A stretch of DNA of 64,000 nucleotides from Clostridia bacterium. GTDB lineage: Bacteria; Bacillota; Clostridia; TANB77; CAG-465. Both the position numbers and the translations under genes were made by a program. The notes beneath the pieces were generated by a model. The model had not been told where the DNA came from. It made no database searches and saw only the letters and a list, made by a program, of their open reading frames with translations. Shown piece after piece: positions 9,484 through 18,189 of the stretch (positions are counted from its first letter, which is position 1; every line of letters begins with the position of its first letter). The stretch covers positions 16,111 to 80,110 of the forward strand of contig JAQUGQ010000006.1 in the NCBI GenBank assembly GCA_028684095.1, in the 5' to 3' direction.

Positions 9484-12198
9484 ATGAATGTAGATGAAAG
9501 TATAGTGAGTATTAATAGAGTAATATGCGAAAACATATCTTTAATGACTATTAAGGATAGAGGGTTCATTTCACAAAACATATTAGCTCAATTAAGAAAT
9601 TTGGTAGAAGCTATTGCAGTAAAGATATATTGTGTTTCATTACAAAAAGATTTGCCACTTAGCTATAAAGAAAGTATAGGAGTTGCTTTGGATTATGCAT
9701 CTATTAGAGGAGAGTTAAGTTTTTTAATAAAATTCCATAAACTTTTACAGATATCAGTTTCACATTATACAGTTACAAACGAAAATGCTGAAAGATTACT
9801 TTTAAAATATTATAAATATCTTATACTTTTAAAAAAATATTTTAAGAATAAATTTAATATAGAAATATTAGCCAATTTAAGTAAATTTCCCGTAGATTTA
9901 GATACTTCATTTAGCGAATATTATAAACAAATAGCTAAATGTGTAGAACAAACAGAATTTAATGAAGATAGTAAATATATTGATGGGAGATATTATGTTC
10001 AAAAGATAAAAACATTTTTTATTGAGCAGGAGGTTTACTATGAGATTACATTATCAATAGCTACAGATAATGTTAGCAAATTCAATAGAATTACTGTATT
10101 TAGTAAAACGGAAATATTATCGAATTATTCCATTAAAGTATCTTTGATTAATTCAAAAATAAATATGTTTGGTAAAGAAACAGAAATTAAAATAATTAAC
10201 AACTGGATTGTATCGATAAGACCTTGTGAAATCAATAATTTTTGTAAAATATATGGAAAATATACAGAAGTGCAGAATAGCAATACTGAATATAGGGAAT
10301 TAATGTCTTATTTGTCTAAAAGTAATAGTAATTTGCTTGATATAGTAAATCTATCAGATGATAATTACTCATATGTAAAATCTATTATACACGAAAGATC
10401 ACGTAGCAAAACTATTTTTGAAGTGCTAGACGGATGTAGAAATATAATTAAATATAAATTGCCGAGTCATAATATTATAAGGTATATGCTATATAAACTT
10501 AATAACAAAATTATTAAAACACAACACAATGTGGAAAAATGTAATTTATTATCTAACTTAAGTCTAAGCATTAGATGTAAGCCTTTTGATGATATGCCAT
10601 TTACAGCATCTTTAATTGGTCACAATCCCAGCGGGTATGATATATTTGAGTGTATAGAGATTAATGGAAAGGAAGATGAATTACTAGGTAGATTAATACA
10701 AAATAATACAGAAAAAGAATGCAAGTTATATACGTCAATTAGCGAACTAAGCGAAATATCTAATGTGTGTGAATTAATAAAAATTTATAATCAAAAAATA
10801 TATCCAAAACATAGGGAAGAAAGAAAGTTACAAATAGAAAACAACAACATTTTTATAAATGGTTATGAAAAAAATACTATATATATAATGGGAGAGTTGT
10901 TAAAATTGTCAAAAAGCGGAATTATAGGGTATAAAAACTACTTTGAGTATTGGCTAAATAACACGTCACATTCAATAGATTGTGACGAAAAAAAAGAAAT
11001 ACTAAGAAATATTTTTATTTCATCAAAATTAGCAGTTATATACGGTTCTGCAGGTACTGGAAAAACGAGAATGATTTCTCATATTTCTGACTGCTTTGAA
11101 GATAGAAAAAGAATATATTTAGCAAATACAAATCCAGCCATAGAAAACCTAAAAAGAAGGGCAAATAAGACTAATGGGAGTTTTTATACGATTGCTAGTT
11201 TTTTATCAGAAACAAATGTAAACATAGAATGTGATTTATTAATAATTGATGAATGTAGTACAGTAAGCAATATGCTTATGCGTAAAATTTTAGAAAAGGC
11301 TAAATTTCAAATATTAGTATTAGTTGGAGATGTTTATCAAATTGAATCTATAACATTTGGAAATTGGTTTAATATAGCTAGAAGCATATTACCTGAAAAT
11401 GCTAAGTGGGAATTATTTGTGCCATATAGAACTAAAAATAAAGAATTATTGGAACTTTGGAGTAAAGTTAGAAATATTGATGAAAGTATTGTGGAATATA
11501 TTTCAAAAAAGGGGTATTCACAAGAATTAAATGAAAAGCTTCTGAAAAAACTAGACGATGATGAGATAATTTTGTGTTTGAATTATGATGGATTATATGG
11601 AATTAATAGTATAAATAAATATATGCAAAATAATAATGAAAACCCAGTTGTAGAGTGGGGTATTGATACATATAAAGTTGGAGATCCTATTTTATTTAAT
11701 GAATCTAACAGATTTCATCCTATTTTATATAATAACTTAAAAGGTAAAATAGTAAATATAAATAGAGAAGAAAATTTATTGTGGTTTGATATAGAAGTAG
11801 ATAAAGCAATTAATGGATTAGAAATATTAGGAAAAGGATTATCTATAGTAGGTGAACCTGTGGACGAAAAAACAATAATAAGATTTTCTGTGGGTAAATT
11901 TAAGGATAGTGATATGGACGATTATGATACATCTAATGCAGTAATGCCATTTGTTGTTGCATATGCCGTTTCTATTCACAAGTCACAAGGGTTGGAGTAT
12001 AATTCGGTAAAAGTAATTTTGACAAAAGAAATAGAGAATATGATTTCTCATAATATATTTTATACTGCTATAACACGAGTAAAAGAAAAATTAAATATAT
12101 ATTGGACCCCGGAGTGTGGGAATAAAATAATAGAAAGTTTTAATAAGAAGCTAAATAATAAAGATGCTTATTTAATAAAACAAAAAATGAGTTTATAA
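9484..12198 (+). CDS. Large SF1 (RecD/UvrD-like) helicase
   Basis: The ~500-residue N-terminal part is helical and unrecognised. It is followed by an SF1 motor: Walker A GSAGTGKTR (residue 521 on), motif II IIDECST (D589), motif III LVGDVYQIES, motif IV PYRTKN, motif V IHKSQGLEYN (H832) and motif VI YTAITRVKEK. I chose ATG 9484 (904 residues) because GGAGG at 9471-9475 is 8 bases upstream; the GTG at 9433 has no ribosome site. It lies 76 bases after the methyltransferase and may be an accessory ATPase of the restriction module or an independent defence helicase. Motor assignment is firm; role is inferred. Confidence 0.82.
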   Translation: MNVDESIVSINRVICENISLMTIKDRGFISQNILAQLRNLVEAIAVKIYCVSLQKDLPLSYKESIGVALDYASIRGELSFLIKFHKLLQISVSHYTVTNENAERLLLKYYKYLILLKKYFKNKFNIEILANLSKFPVDLDTSFSEYYKQIAKCVEQTEFNEDSKYIDGRYYVQKIKTFFIEQEVYYEITLSIATDNVSKFNRITVFSKTEILSNYSIKVSLINSKINMFGKETEIKIINNWIVSIRPCEINNFCKIYGKYTEVQNSNTEYRELMSYLSKSNSNLLDIVNLSDDNYSYVKSIIHERSRSKTIFEVLDGCRNIIKYKLPSHNIIRYMLYKLNNKIIKTQHNVEKCNLLSNLSLSIRCKPFDDMPFTASLIGHNPSGYDIFECIEINGKEDELLGRLIQNNTEKECKLYTSISELSEISNVCELIKIYNQKIYPKHREERKLQIENNNIFINGYEKNTIYIMGELLKLSKSGIIGYKNYFEYWLNNTSHSIDCDEKKEILRNIFISSKLAVIYGSAGTGKTRMISHISDCFEDRKRIYLANTNPAIENLKRRANKTNGSFYTIASFLSETNVNIECDLLIIDECSTVSNMLMRKILEKAKFQILVLVGDVYQIESITFGNWFNIARSILPENAKWELFVPYRTKNKELLELWSKVRNIDESIVEYISKKGYSQELNEKLLKKLDDDEIILCLNYDGLYGINSINKYMQNNNENPVVEWGIDTYKVGDPILFNESNRFHPILYNNLKGKIVNINREENLLWFDIEVDKAINGLEILGKGLSIVGEPVDEKTIIRFSVGKFKDSDMDDYDTSNAVMPFVVAYAVSIHKSQGLEYNSVKVILTKEIENMISHNIFYTAITRVKEKLNIYWTPECGNKIIESFNKKLNNKDAYLIKQKMSL

Positions 12199-12508
12199 AA
12201 AGTCTATGACATTTACACCCTAATGACTGCAAATTGACTGCAAATCTTAATGATATTCAATGTATTTTGAGGTACTTGACTAAGAAATAGGTATACAATA
12301 AATATAGCTTAAATGCTACGTATTAAAGCTTTTGGTGAGTTAACGTACTTATTTGTATCTCATAATTTTTTAACTGCAAAAGTTAGTACCTACGGTTCAA
12401 GGGCTAAAACAGTGCCTACAAATGGCTTTAAATCAACATTACTACTTCTTGTAGAATCGGTATTTTTCCGATGACTGCAGTTGGCAACAACAATAATATA
12501 ATATAGTT
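12199..12508. other. Gene-free region with GACTGCAAAT repeats, possible structured RNA
   Basis: GACTGCAAAT occurs at 12225-12234 and again at 12236-12245, and GACTGCA recurs at 12473-12479. Several short hairpins (for example ATCGG/CCGAT near 12453-12470) precede a strong terminator at 12509. No open frame is seen. It could encode a non-coding RNA or hold an attachment site of the old element. Both ideas are tentative. Confidence 0.3.
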
Positions 12509-12552
12509 AAAATCATTGATAAATAAGCATTTGTCAATGATTTTACTTTTTT
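12509..12552 (+). terminator. Strong Rho-independent terminator
   Basis: An 11-bp perfect stem (12509-12519 with 12534-12544) is followed by ACTTTTTT. It lies 310 bases after the helicase stop, so it may end a long 3' UTR or a separate small transcript. Confidence 0.8.
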
Positions 12553-12787
12553 AAAAATATAAAAAATAGATATAAATTTACTCCCAAACTAACTAAATTA
12601 AAAAAGTTAGCATGAAAGTAAATATTCAACTATTAATTTATAAAAATTTATACTAAATATTGTAAAAATAATAATAGATGGTATAATTAAAGAAAATACT
12701 TTCAAGTAGGTTATTAATTTAAAAAATATTGTTTTTTTAATTATTTTTATTTAACAATATAAATTATAGAAGAAAGGAGAATCTTAA

Positions 12788-13924
12788 ATGAAATTAGAAA
12801 ATTATGTATCAGGAACATATACGCTTGAAAATGATTATAAGGCATTTTTACCAAGTAATATTAATGTTACTTGGAATTGGGACGATACGAAATTAAATAA
12901 ACTTTTATCTGAAGCAAGTATGCAAGTAGGAGAGTTGAATGCATATTCAATGTTAATACCAAATGTAGATTTATATATTAAAATGCATGTAAGGGTTGAA
13001 GCTAATAAGTCAAGTAAGATTGAAGGAACCAAAACAACTATTGAAGAAGATCTATCTGATATAGAAGATATTATGCCTGAAAAAAGGGATGATTGGGAAG
13101 AAGTACAAAATTATATTAAAGCAATAAATTTTGGTATTGAAAATATCAAAGAAGGGTTTCCGCTTTGTAATAGACTTATAAGGCAAGCACATGAAATATT
13201 GCTTGATGGTGTAAGAGGAAAACAAAAGCTACCTGGTGAATTTAGAAAATCACAAAATTGGATAGGTGGAAGTATGCCATCAAATGCAATATATGTACCA
13301 CCATCACATATTAAATTACCGGAATGTTTATCTGATTTTGAAAAATTTATAAATAATGAAAATGATGAAACTCCAGATTTAATAAAAATTGCGATGTTAC
13401 ACTACCAATTTGAATCAATACATCCATTTTTAGATGGTAATGGAAGAATAGGAAGACTTATTATCCCTTTATATATGTTGAATAAAGGGATGTTACATAA
13501 ACCATGTTTGTATATATCAGATTATTTTGAAAGAAATAGAGAATCGTATTATAATATGCTAACAAAGGTAAGAACACATAATGACATTATAGGATGGGTA
13601 AAATTCTTTTTAGAAGGATTAATAGAAACCGCTAAAATTGCAAAGGAAAAATTTAAAAATGTAGTTGCACTTACTCAAGAAATGGACAAACTTATATTAG
13701 AATTAAATGTAAAACCTGAAAATGCAAGAAAAGTATTAGATTTATTATATAATGAACCTAAAATATCAAGAAAGAGAATAATAGAGATAACAGGAATGAA
13801 GCCTGCTACAGCAACCATTGTTGTAAATGCTTTTGAAGAAAAAGGAATATTAATAGAAACTACTGGTTATAGTAGAAATAAAGTTTTTGTATTTGAAAAA
13901 TATATTAACCTATTTTTAAAATAA
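12788..13924 (+). CDS. Fic-domain protein (AMP-transferase type) with N-terminal inhibitory helix
   Basis: The 378-residue protein carries the Fic active-site loop HPFLDGNGRIGRL (H212), which normally transfers AMP from ATP to a hydroxyl side chain of a target protein. An N-terminal SSKIEG matches the S/TxxxE(G/N) inhibitory motif, so this is a self-inhibited class II Fic. The last ~90 residues look like a winged-helix domain (SRKRIIEITGMKPATATIVV). AGAAAGGAG lies 7 bases before the ATG. It stands alone between a terminator and the tandem repeats. The enzyme class is firm; the target is unknown. Confidence 0.9.
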   Translation: MKLENYVSGTYTLENDYKAFLPSNINVTWNWDDTKLNKLLSEASMQVGELNAYSMLIPNVDLYIKMHVRVEANKSSKIEGTKTTIEEDLSDIEDIMPEKRDDWEEVQNYIKAINFGIENIKEGFPLCNRLIRQAHEILLDGVRGKQKLPGEFRKSQNWIGGSMPSNAIYVPPSHIKLPECLSDFEKFINNENDETPDLIKIAMLHYQFESIHPFLDGNGRIGRLIIPLYMLNKGMLHKPCLYISDYFERNRESYYNMLTKVRTHNDIIGWVKFFLEGLIETAKIAKEKFKNVVALTQEMDKLILELNVKPENARKVLDLLYNEPKISRKRIIEITGMKPATATIVVNAFEEKGILIETTGYSRNKVFVFEKYINLFLK

Positions 13925-13966
13925 TTATAGGATTAAATAATTTAAAAAATAAGTTTATAAAATTTA

Positions 13967-14086
13967 TAGAATAAAAAAAACTATAAAATTAGTCTATAAA
14001 ATTTTATAGAACAAAAAAAGATAAAAATTTAGTCTATAAAAACTCGTAGACTGAAAAAATATAAAAAGTTGTTCTATAATTTTTTG
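13967..14086. repeat. Three tandem 40-bp AT-rich repeats
   Basis: Units start at 13967, 14007 and 14047, each opening with TAGA and sharing ATAAAA, TTAGTCTATAAAA blocks; the third is more diverged. A perfect 18-bp palindrome lies at 13993-14010 and a second imperfect one at 14031-14052. They may be operator or partition-like sites. The whole 13925-14284 stretch is otherwise gene-free. Confidence 0.7.
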
Positions 14087-14284
14087 AACCGTTGATATAT
14101 TTACCGGAAAATTCACTTGAAAATTGATGAAAATTAAAAATGTTAAAAAGGTTTATAACAGATATTTTAAAATAAAGTTAAGTTAGGTAAAGTAAAGATG
14201 ATATACAATACTGTATTGATTCTGTCAAGCTTATACGTAGTTTTAAAAATTACTTAACTATATATTATACGAGGGGGAATTAAA

Positions 14285-14482
14285 ATGAATATAAAAGATT
14301 GTAAAGATACTAGGTATTATATTGATTTAGATTTAAAAAACAGTAAAATAATAAATTATGGTTTTGATGATAGGAAAGTTTTATCACAGGATTTAAATAA
14401 TCAATACTTTCAAAGAGTTTTTATAACAAAAGGACAATATAACAAATTGTTAGGGAAAATAAATTTAATAAATAATATTTAG
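14285..14482 (+). CDS. Small hypothetical protein (65 aa)
   Basis: A short charged protein starting MNIKDCKDTRYYIDLDL with no recognised domain. GAGGGGG lies directly upstream of the ATG, a good ribosome site, and the next gene follows after 16 bases, so the pair is probably co-transcribed. No membrane segment. Function unknown. Confidence 0.5.
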   Translation: MNIKDCKDTRYYIDLDLKNSKIINYGFDDRKVLSQDLNNQYFQRVFITKGQYNKLLGKINLINNI

Positions 14483-14498
14483 AGGGGGTATAGAAATA

Positions 14499-14891
14499 AT
14501 GATAGATTTGATTATGATTGCTCCTTGTGGAATGAATTGTGCTTTATGTTTAGCTTATCAAAGGGATAAAAAGAGATGTATGGGATGTAACTCTAATGAT
14601 ATTAATATGCCTAAGTCCTGTCAAAATTGTATTATAAAAAACTGTGATAAGAAAAAATCTATTAATTTAAAACAGTGTTATGAGTGTGATGATTATCCTT
14701 GTAAAAGACTAAAGCAATTAGATAAAAGATACAAAAGTAAATACAATATGAGTATGATAGAGAATTTAAATAATATAAAAAACATCGGAATAAAGGAATT
14801 TTTGAAAAATGAAGACAAAAGGTGGAAGTGTAGAAAATGCGGTGGACTTATATGTGTTCATAGAAATAAATGTCTGAAGTGTGATATATAA
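14499..14891 (+). CDS. DUF3795-type cysteine-rich protein
   Basis: 130 residues with 17 or so cysteines arranged as paired knuckles: APCGMNCALCLAY, CMGCNSN, CQNCIIKNC, CYECDDYPC near the middle and CRKCGG, CLKC at the end. The opening APCGMNCxxC is the mark of the DUF3795 family, small predicted metal-binding proteins common in Clostridia and methanogens whose biochemical role is unknown. A GAGGGGG ribosome site precedes the ATG. It lies in a run of small co-directional genes. Confidence 0.75.
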   Translation: MIDLIMIAPCGMNCALCLAYQRDKKRCMGCNSNDINMPKSCQNCIIKNCDKKKSINLKQCYECDDYPCKRLKQLDKRYKSKYNMSMIENLNNIKNIGIKEFLKNEDKRWKCRKCGGLICVHRNKCLKCDI

Positions 14892-14909
14892 AATAAAAAG
14901 GAGTAAATC

Positions 14910-15380
14910 ATGGTACATGTAGTTTATTGTGATAATAAGGAAAAAGTTTTAGAAAAAATATTAAATGGAAGTAAAACAATGATAATCAGAGGAGCTTCTG
15001 GAAGAAAAATACCTCATAGTAGAGTATTTAATAATGAAGAATTATATTTTATAGAAAAAGGATCAGGATTAATTAGTACTAAAGCAATTGTTAAATATGT
15101 ACAGAATTTTATAAAACTATCTGATGAAGAGATAACTGAAATAATAGAAAAAAATAATTTAAAACTCAATTTATCTGAAAAACAAAAAGAAAGATGGCAT
15201 AAAAAGTGTTTATGTTTAATTGAATTTGATAAAGTAGAAAAAATCAACCCAATGAAATTGAATCATCAATCTAATATGGATGATTGGCTTATAATTGAAA
15301 AAATAGAAGATGTAGTTGTAGGAACAAGTATAAAATATAATTATGATAATAGTAAAATGACTGCAAATAAGGAAGAGTAG
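14910..15380 (+). CDS. Hypothetical protein, possible PUA/ASCH-like domain
   Basis: 156 residues. The pattern KTMIIRGASGRKIPHSRV, YFIEKGSG, ...AIVKYVQNF and CLCLIEFDKVEKI resembles the beta-barrel layout of PUA/ASCH/EVE-type RNA- or nucleotide-binding domains, but no diagnostic motif is present. AAGGAG lies 8 bases before the ATG and the upstream gene ends 18 bases earlier, so they likely share a transcript. Function unknown; the fold suggestion is weak. Confidence 0.5.
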   Translation: MVHVVYCDNKEKVLEKILNGSKTMIIRGASGRKIPHSRVFNNEELYFIEKGSGLISTKAIVKYVQNFIKLSDEEITEIIEKNNLKLNLSEKQKERWHKKCLCLIEFDKVEKINPMKLNHQSNMDDWLIIEKIEDVVVGTSIKYNYDNSKMTANKEE

Positions 15381-15416
15381 TATAGAATGTTTAAGTTGAT
15401 ATAGTTCGGGATAAAT

Positions 15417-15475
15417 AAATGCCGTTTTTAAACGTATATCTGATATGATTTACGAAGGAAAGCGGCATTTTTATA
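15417..15475 (+). terminator. Hairpin terminator with long loop
   Basis: AAATGCCG (15417-15424) pairs with CGGCATTT (15463-15470), extended by G-U pairs, and is followed by TTTAT. It closes the preceding three or four small genes. Confidence 0.5.
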
Positions 15476-15591
15476 TAAAAAGATATAAATACATATTGAA
15501 ATTAGTTTTTTGATGTGTATTTATTTGAAATTAAAAACTTTTATAGTATAATATTTATAAATATAAATTGAAAATTATGAGGAGCTAATAT

Positions 15592-15639
15592 ATGAAAGTA
15601 GAAGATTTAAATAAAATAATCAAGGAGGAAATTAAATGA
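15592..15639 (+). CDS. 15-residue leader peptide translationally coupled to the exonuclease
   Basis: ATG 15592 follows GGAGC and encodes MKVEDLNKIIKEEIK. Its TGA stop overlaps the exonuclease start as ATGA (15636-15639), and the AAGGAGG for the exonuclease lies inside the mini-ORF. This is a classic coupling layout. It may be the stub of a longer lost gene. Confidence 0.45.
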   Translation: MKVEDLNKIIKEEIK

Positions 15640-16184
15640 AACTACTATTTTTAGATGTAGAAACAGGCGGAATGGATGAAGTTGTAAATAGTCTACTTAC
15701 TATTGGAATGGCAGTATGGGAAGATGGAAATATATTAGATAGTAAAGAAATATATATTAAAAAAGAAGAATACAATGTGGTACAGCAAGCTTTAGATATA
15801 AACAAAATAAATTTAGATGAACTTCGAAATAAAGGGATAGATGAACAAGAAGCAATAAATCAAATTGAAGATTTTTGTGGAAAATATTTTGCTGATGAAA
15901 AGATTATATCAGCTGGACATAATGTAGCATTTGATATGGGATTTATAAAATCATTATACAGAAGAAATAGTAAAGATTATTATAAAACATTTAGCTATAG
16001 ATTTATTGATACAGGAACATTACTTAGATTTATGTACATGCAAGGAAAGTTTGAAAAGGATATATCTAGCTCAGATAAAGCATTTGAATACTTTAATATC
16101 ACATTTGAGCAAGACAAAAGACATACTGCTTTAGGAGATACAGAAGCAACAGTGAAGTTGTTTAATAAATTATTAGAGATCTAG
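15636..16184 (+). CDS. DnaQ-like 3'-5' exonuclease (DEDDh)
   Basis: 182 residues with the DEDDh set: LFLDVETGG (D,E), GHNVAFDMGF (D), FIDTG and HTALGDTEAT (H,D). Proteins of this size resemble the DNA polymerase III epsilon proofreading fold and act on DNA or RNA 3' ends. AAGGAGG lies 7 bases before the ATG. It heads a tight row of small genes (next start 12 bases on). Which substrate it has cannot be told. Confidence 0.85.
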   Translation: MKLLFLDVETGGMDEVVNSLLTIGMAVWEDGNILDSKEIYIKKEEYNVVQQALDINKINLDELRNKGIDEQEAINQIEDFCGKYFADEKIISAGHNVAFDMGFIKSLYRRNSKDYYKTFSYRFIDTGTLLRFMYMQGKFEKDISSSDKAFEYFNITFEQDKRHTALGDTEATVKLFNKLLEI

Positions 16185-16196
16185 GAGGTAGATATT

Positions 16197-16751
16197 ATGA
16201 ATAAAAATTATTTTATAATTCATGGCTCGTTTGGAAGTCCATTTAGTAATTGGTTTAGTTGGCTACATGATTTTATACAAAGTGAAGGTAAACAAGTATA
16301 TGTACCTAGTTTTCCAATAGGGGTAGGATTTCAAAACTATGATAATTGGGCTAAACTATTAAAATATTATAAAGAGTTAAATTTAATAAATGAAAATACA
16401 ACTATAATTGCACATAGTATTGCACCTGTATTTGTATGTAAGTTTTTAATAGAGAATAAGATAAAAGTAAATAAACTTATTTTTGTATGTGGATTTAATA
16501 ACTATTTTGGGATGAATGAAGAATATGATACAGTAAATAATTCTATGTATTTAGATTGTATAGAAGATATAAAACAATATGCTAATGATATAACTTGTTT
16601 TTATTCGGATGATGATCCATATGTATCATATGAAGTAGAAAAAGACTTTGCAAATAAAGTATCAACTAATCAAATTCTAATTAAAAATGCAGGTCATATT
16701 AATAGTGAAAATGGATATGATACATTTGAAAATATAGTAAGTTATTTATAA
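16197..16751 (+). CDS. RBBP9/YdeN-type serine alpha/beta hydrolase
   Basis: 184 residues starting with the oxyanion strand FIIHGSFGSP. The nucleophile region reads IIAHSIAPV, lacking the textbook GxSxG but fitting the RBBP9/YdeN group (HS). The acid is in DDPYVSYE and the histidine in NAGHINSENG. The family contains small serine hydrolases of mostly unknown substrates. AGGAGG lies 8 bases upstream. It is coupled in sequence to the exonuclease and the next small gene. Confidence 0.82.
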   Translation: MNKNYFIIHGSFGSPFSNWFSWLHDFIQSEGKQVYVPSFPIGVGFQNYDNWAKLLKYYKELNLINENTTIIAHSIAPVFVCKFLIENKIKVNKLIFVCGFNNYFGMNEEYDTVNNSMYLDCIEDIKQYANDITCFYSDDDPYVSYEVEKDFANKVSTNQILIKNAGHINSENGYDTFENIVSYL

Positions 16752-16764
16752 GGAGAGGGAATAT

Positions 16765-17091
16765 ATGTATTATGGATATATAATTGAAGAAAGTTTAATT
16801 AATAAAAAAGTACTTAATAAATTTAAAATATTAAAACTTATATTAACTTCAGAATGGCATTTATATAAGTTTGAATTAAATAAAGAAGATATATATGCTT
16901 TATCAGAAAATATTAATAATGCTACTAAATGGTATTGTCATTTTTGGAATGATAATAAAGACTTAATAGTTGTGTTTAAAGATAAAGTATTTGAAACTAC
17001 ACTCGATGATTTAGAAGAACAAGAAAAAATAAAGCAATATGGAATTAATTTAGGAATACCTAAATCACAAATGAATTTTCTAATTGATTAG
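16765..17091 (+). CDS. Conserved-looking hypothetical protein (108 aa)
   Basis: Starts MYYGYIIEESLINKK and contains WHLYKFEL and TKWYCHFWND, aromatic-rich strands of a small soluble domain. AAGGAGAGGG precedes the ATG and the hydrolase stop is 13 bases upstream, so it is in the same operon. No family recognised. Confidence 0.6.
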   Translation: MYYGYIIEESLINKKVLNKFKILKLILTSEWHLYKFELNKEDIYALSENINNATKWYCHFWNDNKDLIVVFKDKVFETTLDDLEEQEKIKQYGINLGIPKSQMNFLID

Positions 17092-17130
17092 AATGAGTAA
17101 TAAATATAAAATTTGAATATAGGAGTAAAT

Positions 17131-17553
17131 ATGATAGTTAAAAAAGCTGGATGTATTTTATTAGATTTTAATAATAAAAAGGTTGGAATAATTTATAGAA
17201 AAAAACATAATGATTATTCTTTTCCTAAAGGACATTTAGAAGTTGGTGAAACTTTAGAAGAATGTGCTATTAGAGAAACTGAAGAAGAGACTGGTCGCAT
17301 ATGTAGAATTATTAATTTTAAAGATTTACCTGTTTTATCTTATATAGATTCTAAAGGTCATAGTGTTGAGGCTCATTATTATTTATCTTATGATGAAGGT
17401 AGTAGTTTAGAGGTTTTTAATGAGAGTTTAGTTCATGATATATTATGGCTTTCTTTAAATGATGTTGAATATAAACTTTCTAATTCTAATTTGATATCTT
17501 TTTGGAGTAAAATTAAACCTATAGTTAGTGATGTTTTAAATGATTTAAAGTAA
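17131..17553 (+). CDS. NUDIX hydrolase
   Basis: 140 residues containing a full NUDIX box: GHLEVGE, then RETEEETG, matching G-x5-E-x7-RE-x2-EE-x-G. These enzymes cleave nucleoside diphosphates linked to another group. I chose ATG 17131 (AGGAG at 17121-17125) over an upstream TTG at 17113. It ends a run of small accessory enzymes. The substrate cannot be inferred; the family call is firm. Confidence 0.88.
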   Translation: MIVKKAGCILLDFNNKKVGIIYRKKHNDYSFPKGHLEVGETLEECAIRETEEETGRICRIINFKDLPVLSYIDSKGHSVEAHYYLSYDEGSSLEVFNESLVHDILWLSLNDVEYKLSNSNLISFWSKIKPIVSDVLNDLK

Positions 17554-17592
17554 ATATATATATGCTAATATCATTAAATCAAAGAATTCGGA

Positions 17593-17629
17593 TTGACAAA
17601 GTTACATAAGTATGATATAATAACGTAAC
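17593..17629 (+). promoter_or_regulatory. Sigma-A promoter with overlapping inverted repeat
   Basis: TTGACA at 17593-17598, 17-base spacer, TATAAT at 17616-17621. GTTAC (17601-17605) and GTAAC (17625-17629) form an inverted repeat across the -10, a plausible operator. Confidence 0.75.
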
Positions 17630-17666
17630 AAAATTAACTAATTAAATCGACAATTGGAGGTATATT

Positions 17667-17999
17667 ATGGGAAATACAACTGTTACAGCCGTAAATTATG
17701 AGGAATCACATACTGTTCAAATGCAGGGGAAACGTCGGGATATTGAGAAATATTTAAAAAAGGGTTACCATGTAAAAGAAGAGCGGAATGGTTACTGGGT
17801 TTTAGTTAAGGATTCTAGAGTTAAGGTTACTCTTACTAATTCTACAATTACTAGAACCTTTAATATGAAAGAAGATATCCGCGAACATTACAATAGAACT
17901 CGTGTTACTGCAGCTTTAATAAAGACTTTTTCAAAAGATATTAATTCTGGTAAAATAGTTATCTGTATGGATTCTGATGGTATGTACACTTTTAATTAA
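17667..17999 (+). CDS. Hypothetical protein (110 aa)
   Basis: Soluble, basic protein starting MGNTTVTAVNYEES with KRRDIEKYLKKGYHVKEE and DIREHYNRTRVTAALI. No recognised domain. It has its own strong consensus promoter, AATTGGAGG before the ATG, and a good terminator after it. It is therefore a monocistronic and probably well-expressed gene. Codon choice is less A/T-biased than its neighbours, perhaps a sign of transfer. Confidence 0.55.
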   Translation: MGNTTVTAVNYEESHTVQMQGKRRDIEKYLKKGYHVKEERNGYWVLVKDSRVKVTLTNSTITRTFNMKEDIREHYNRTRVTAALIKTFSKDINSGKIVICMDSDGMYTFN

Positions 18000-18015
18000 G
18001 TGTATATTTAAAAAG

Positions 18016-18066
18016 TAAAAGTGCATCCAAAGTATTAGTTAATCTAGTATTTTGGGTGCATTTTAC
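18016..18066 (+). terminator. Terminator after 110-aa gene
   Basis: A roughly 15-bp stem (18016-18031 with 18051-18065, one G-U pair) ends in a T-rich arm. Confidence 0.75.
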
Positions 18067-18189
18067 TACAGATAAAGAATTAAAAAAAAAACCATATAAA
18101 TAGAATAAAGCAAAGTAATGCATAATTAATATGAATATTTATATTATATTTGTAAATAATACATAATATATGAAAGGATATGATATATT

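Noticed and set aside
250..12198. Gabija (GajA + GajB) from the OLD nuclease and the SF1 helicase
   Set aside because: The helicase is 7.5 kb from the nuclease, behind an integrase remnant and a restriction module, and does not have the compact UvrD form of GajB.
13967..14086. CRISPR array
   Set aside because: The 40-bp units are contiguous with no unique spacers and there are no cas genes nearby.
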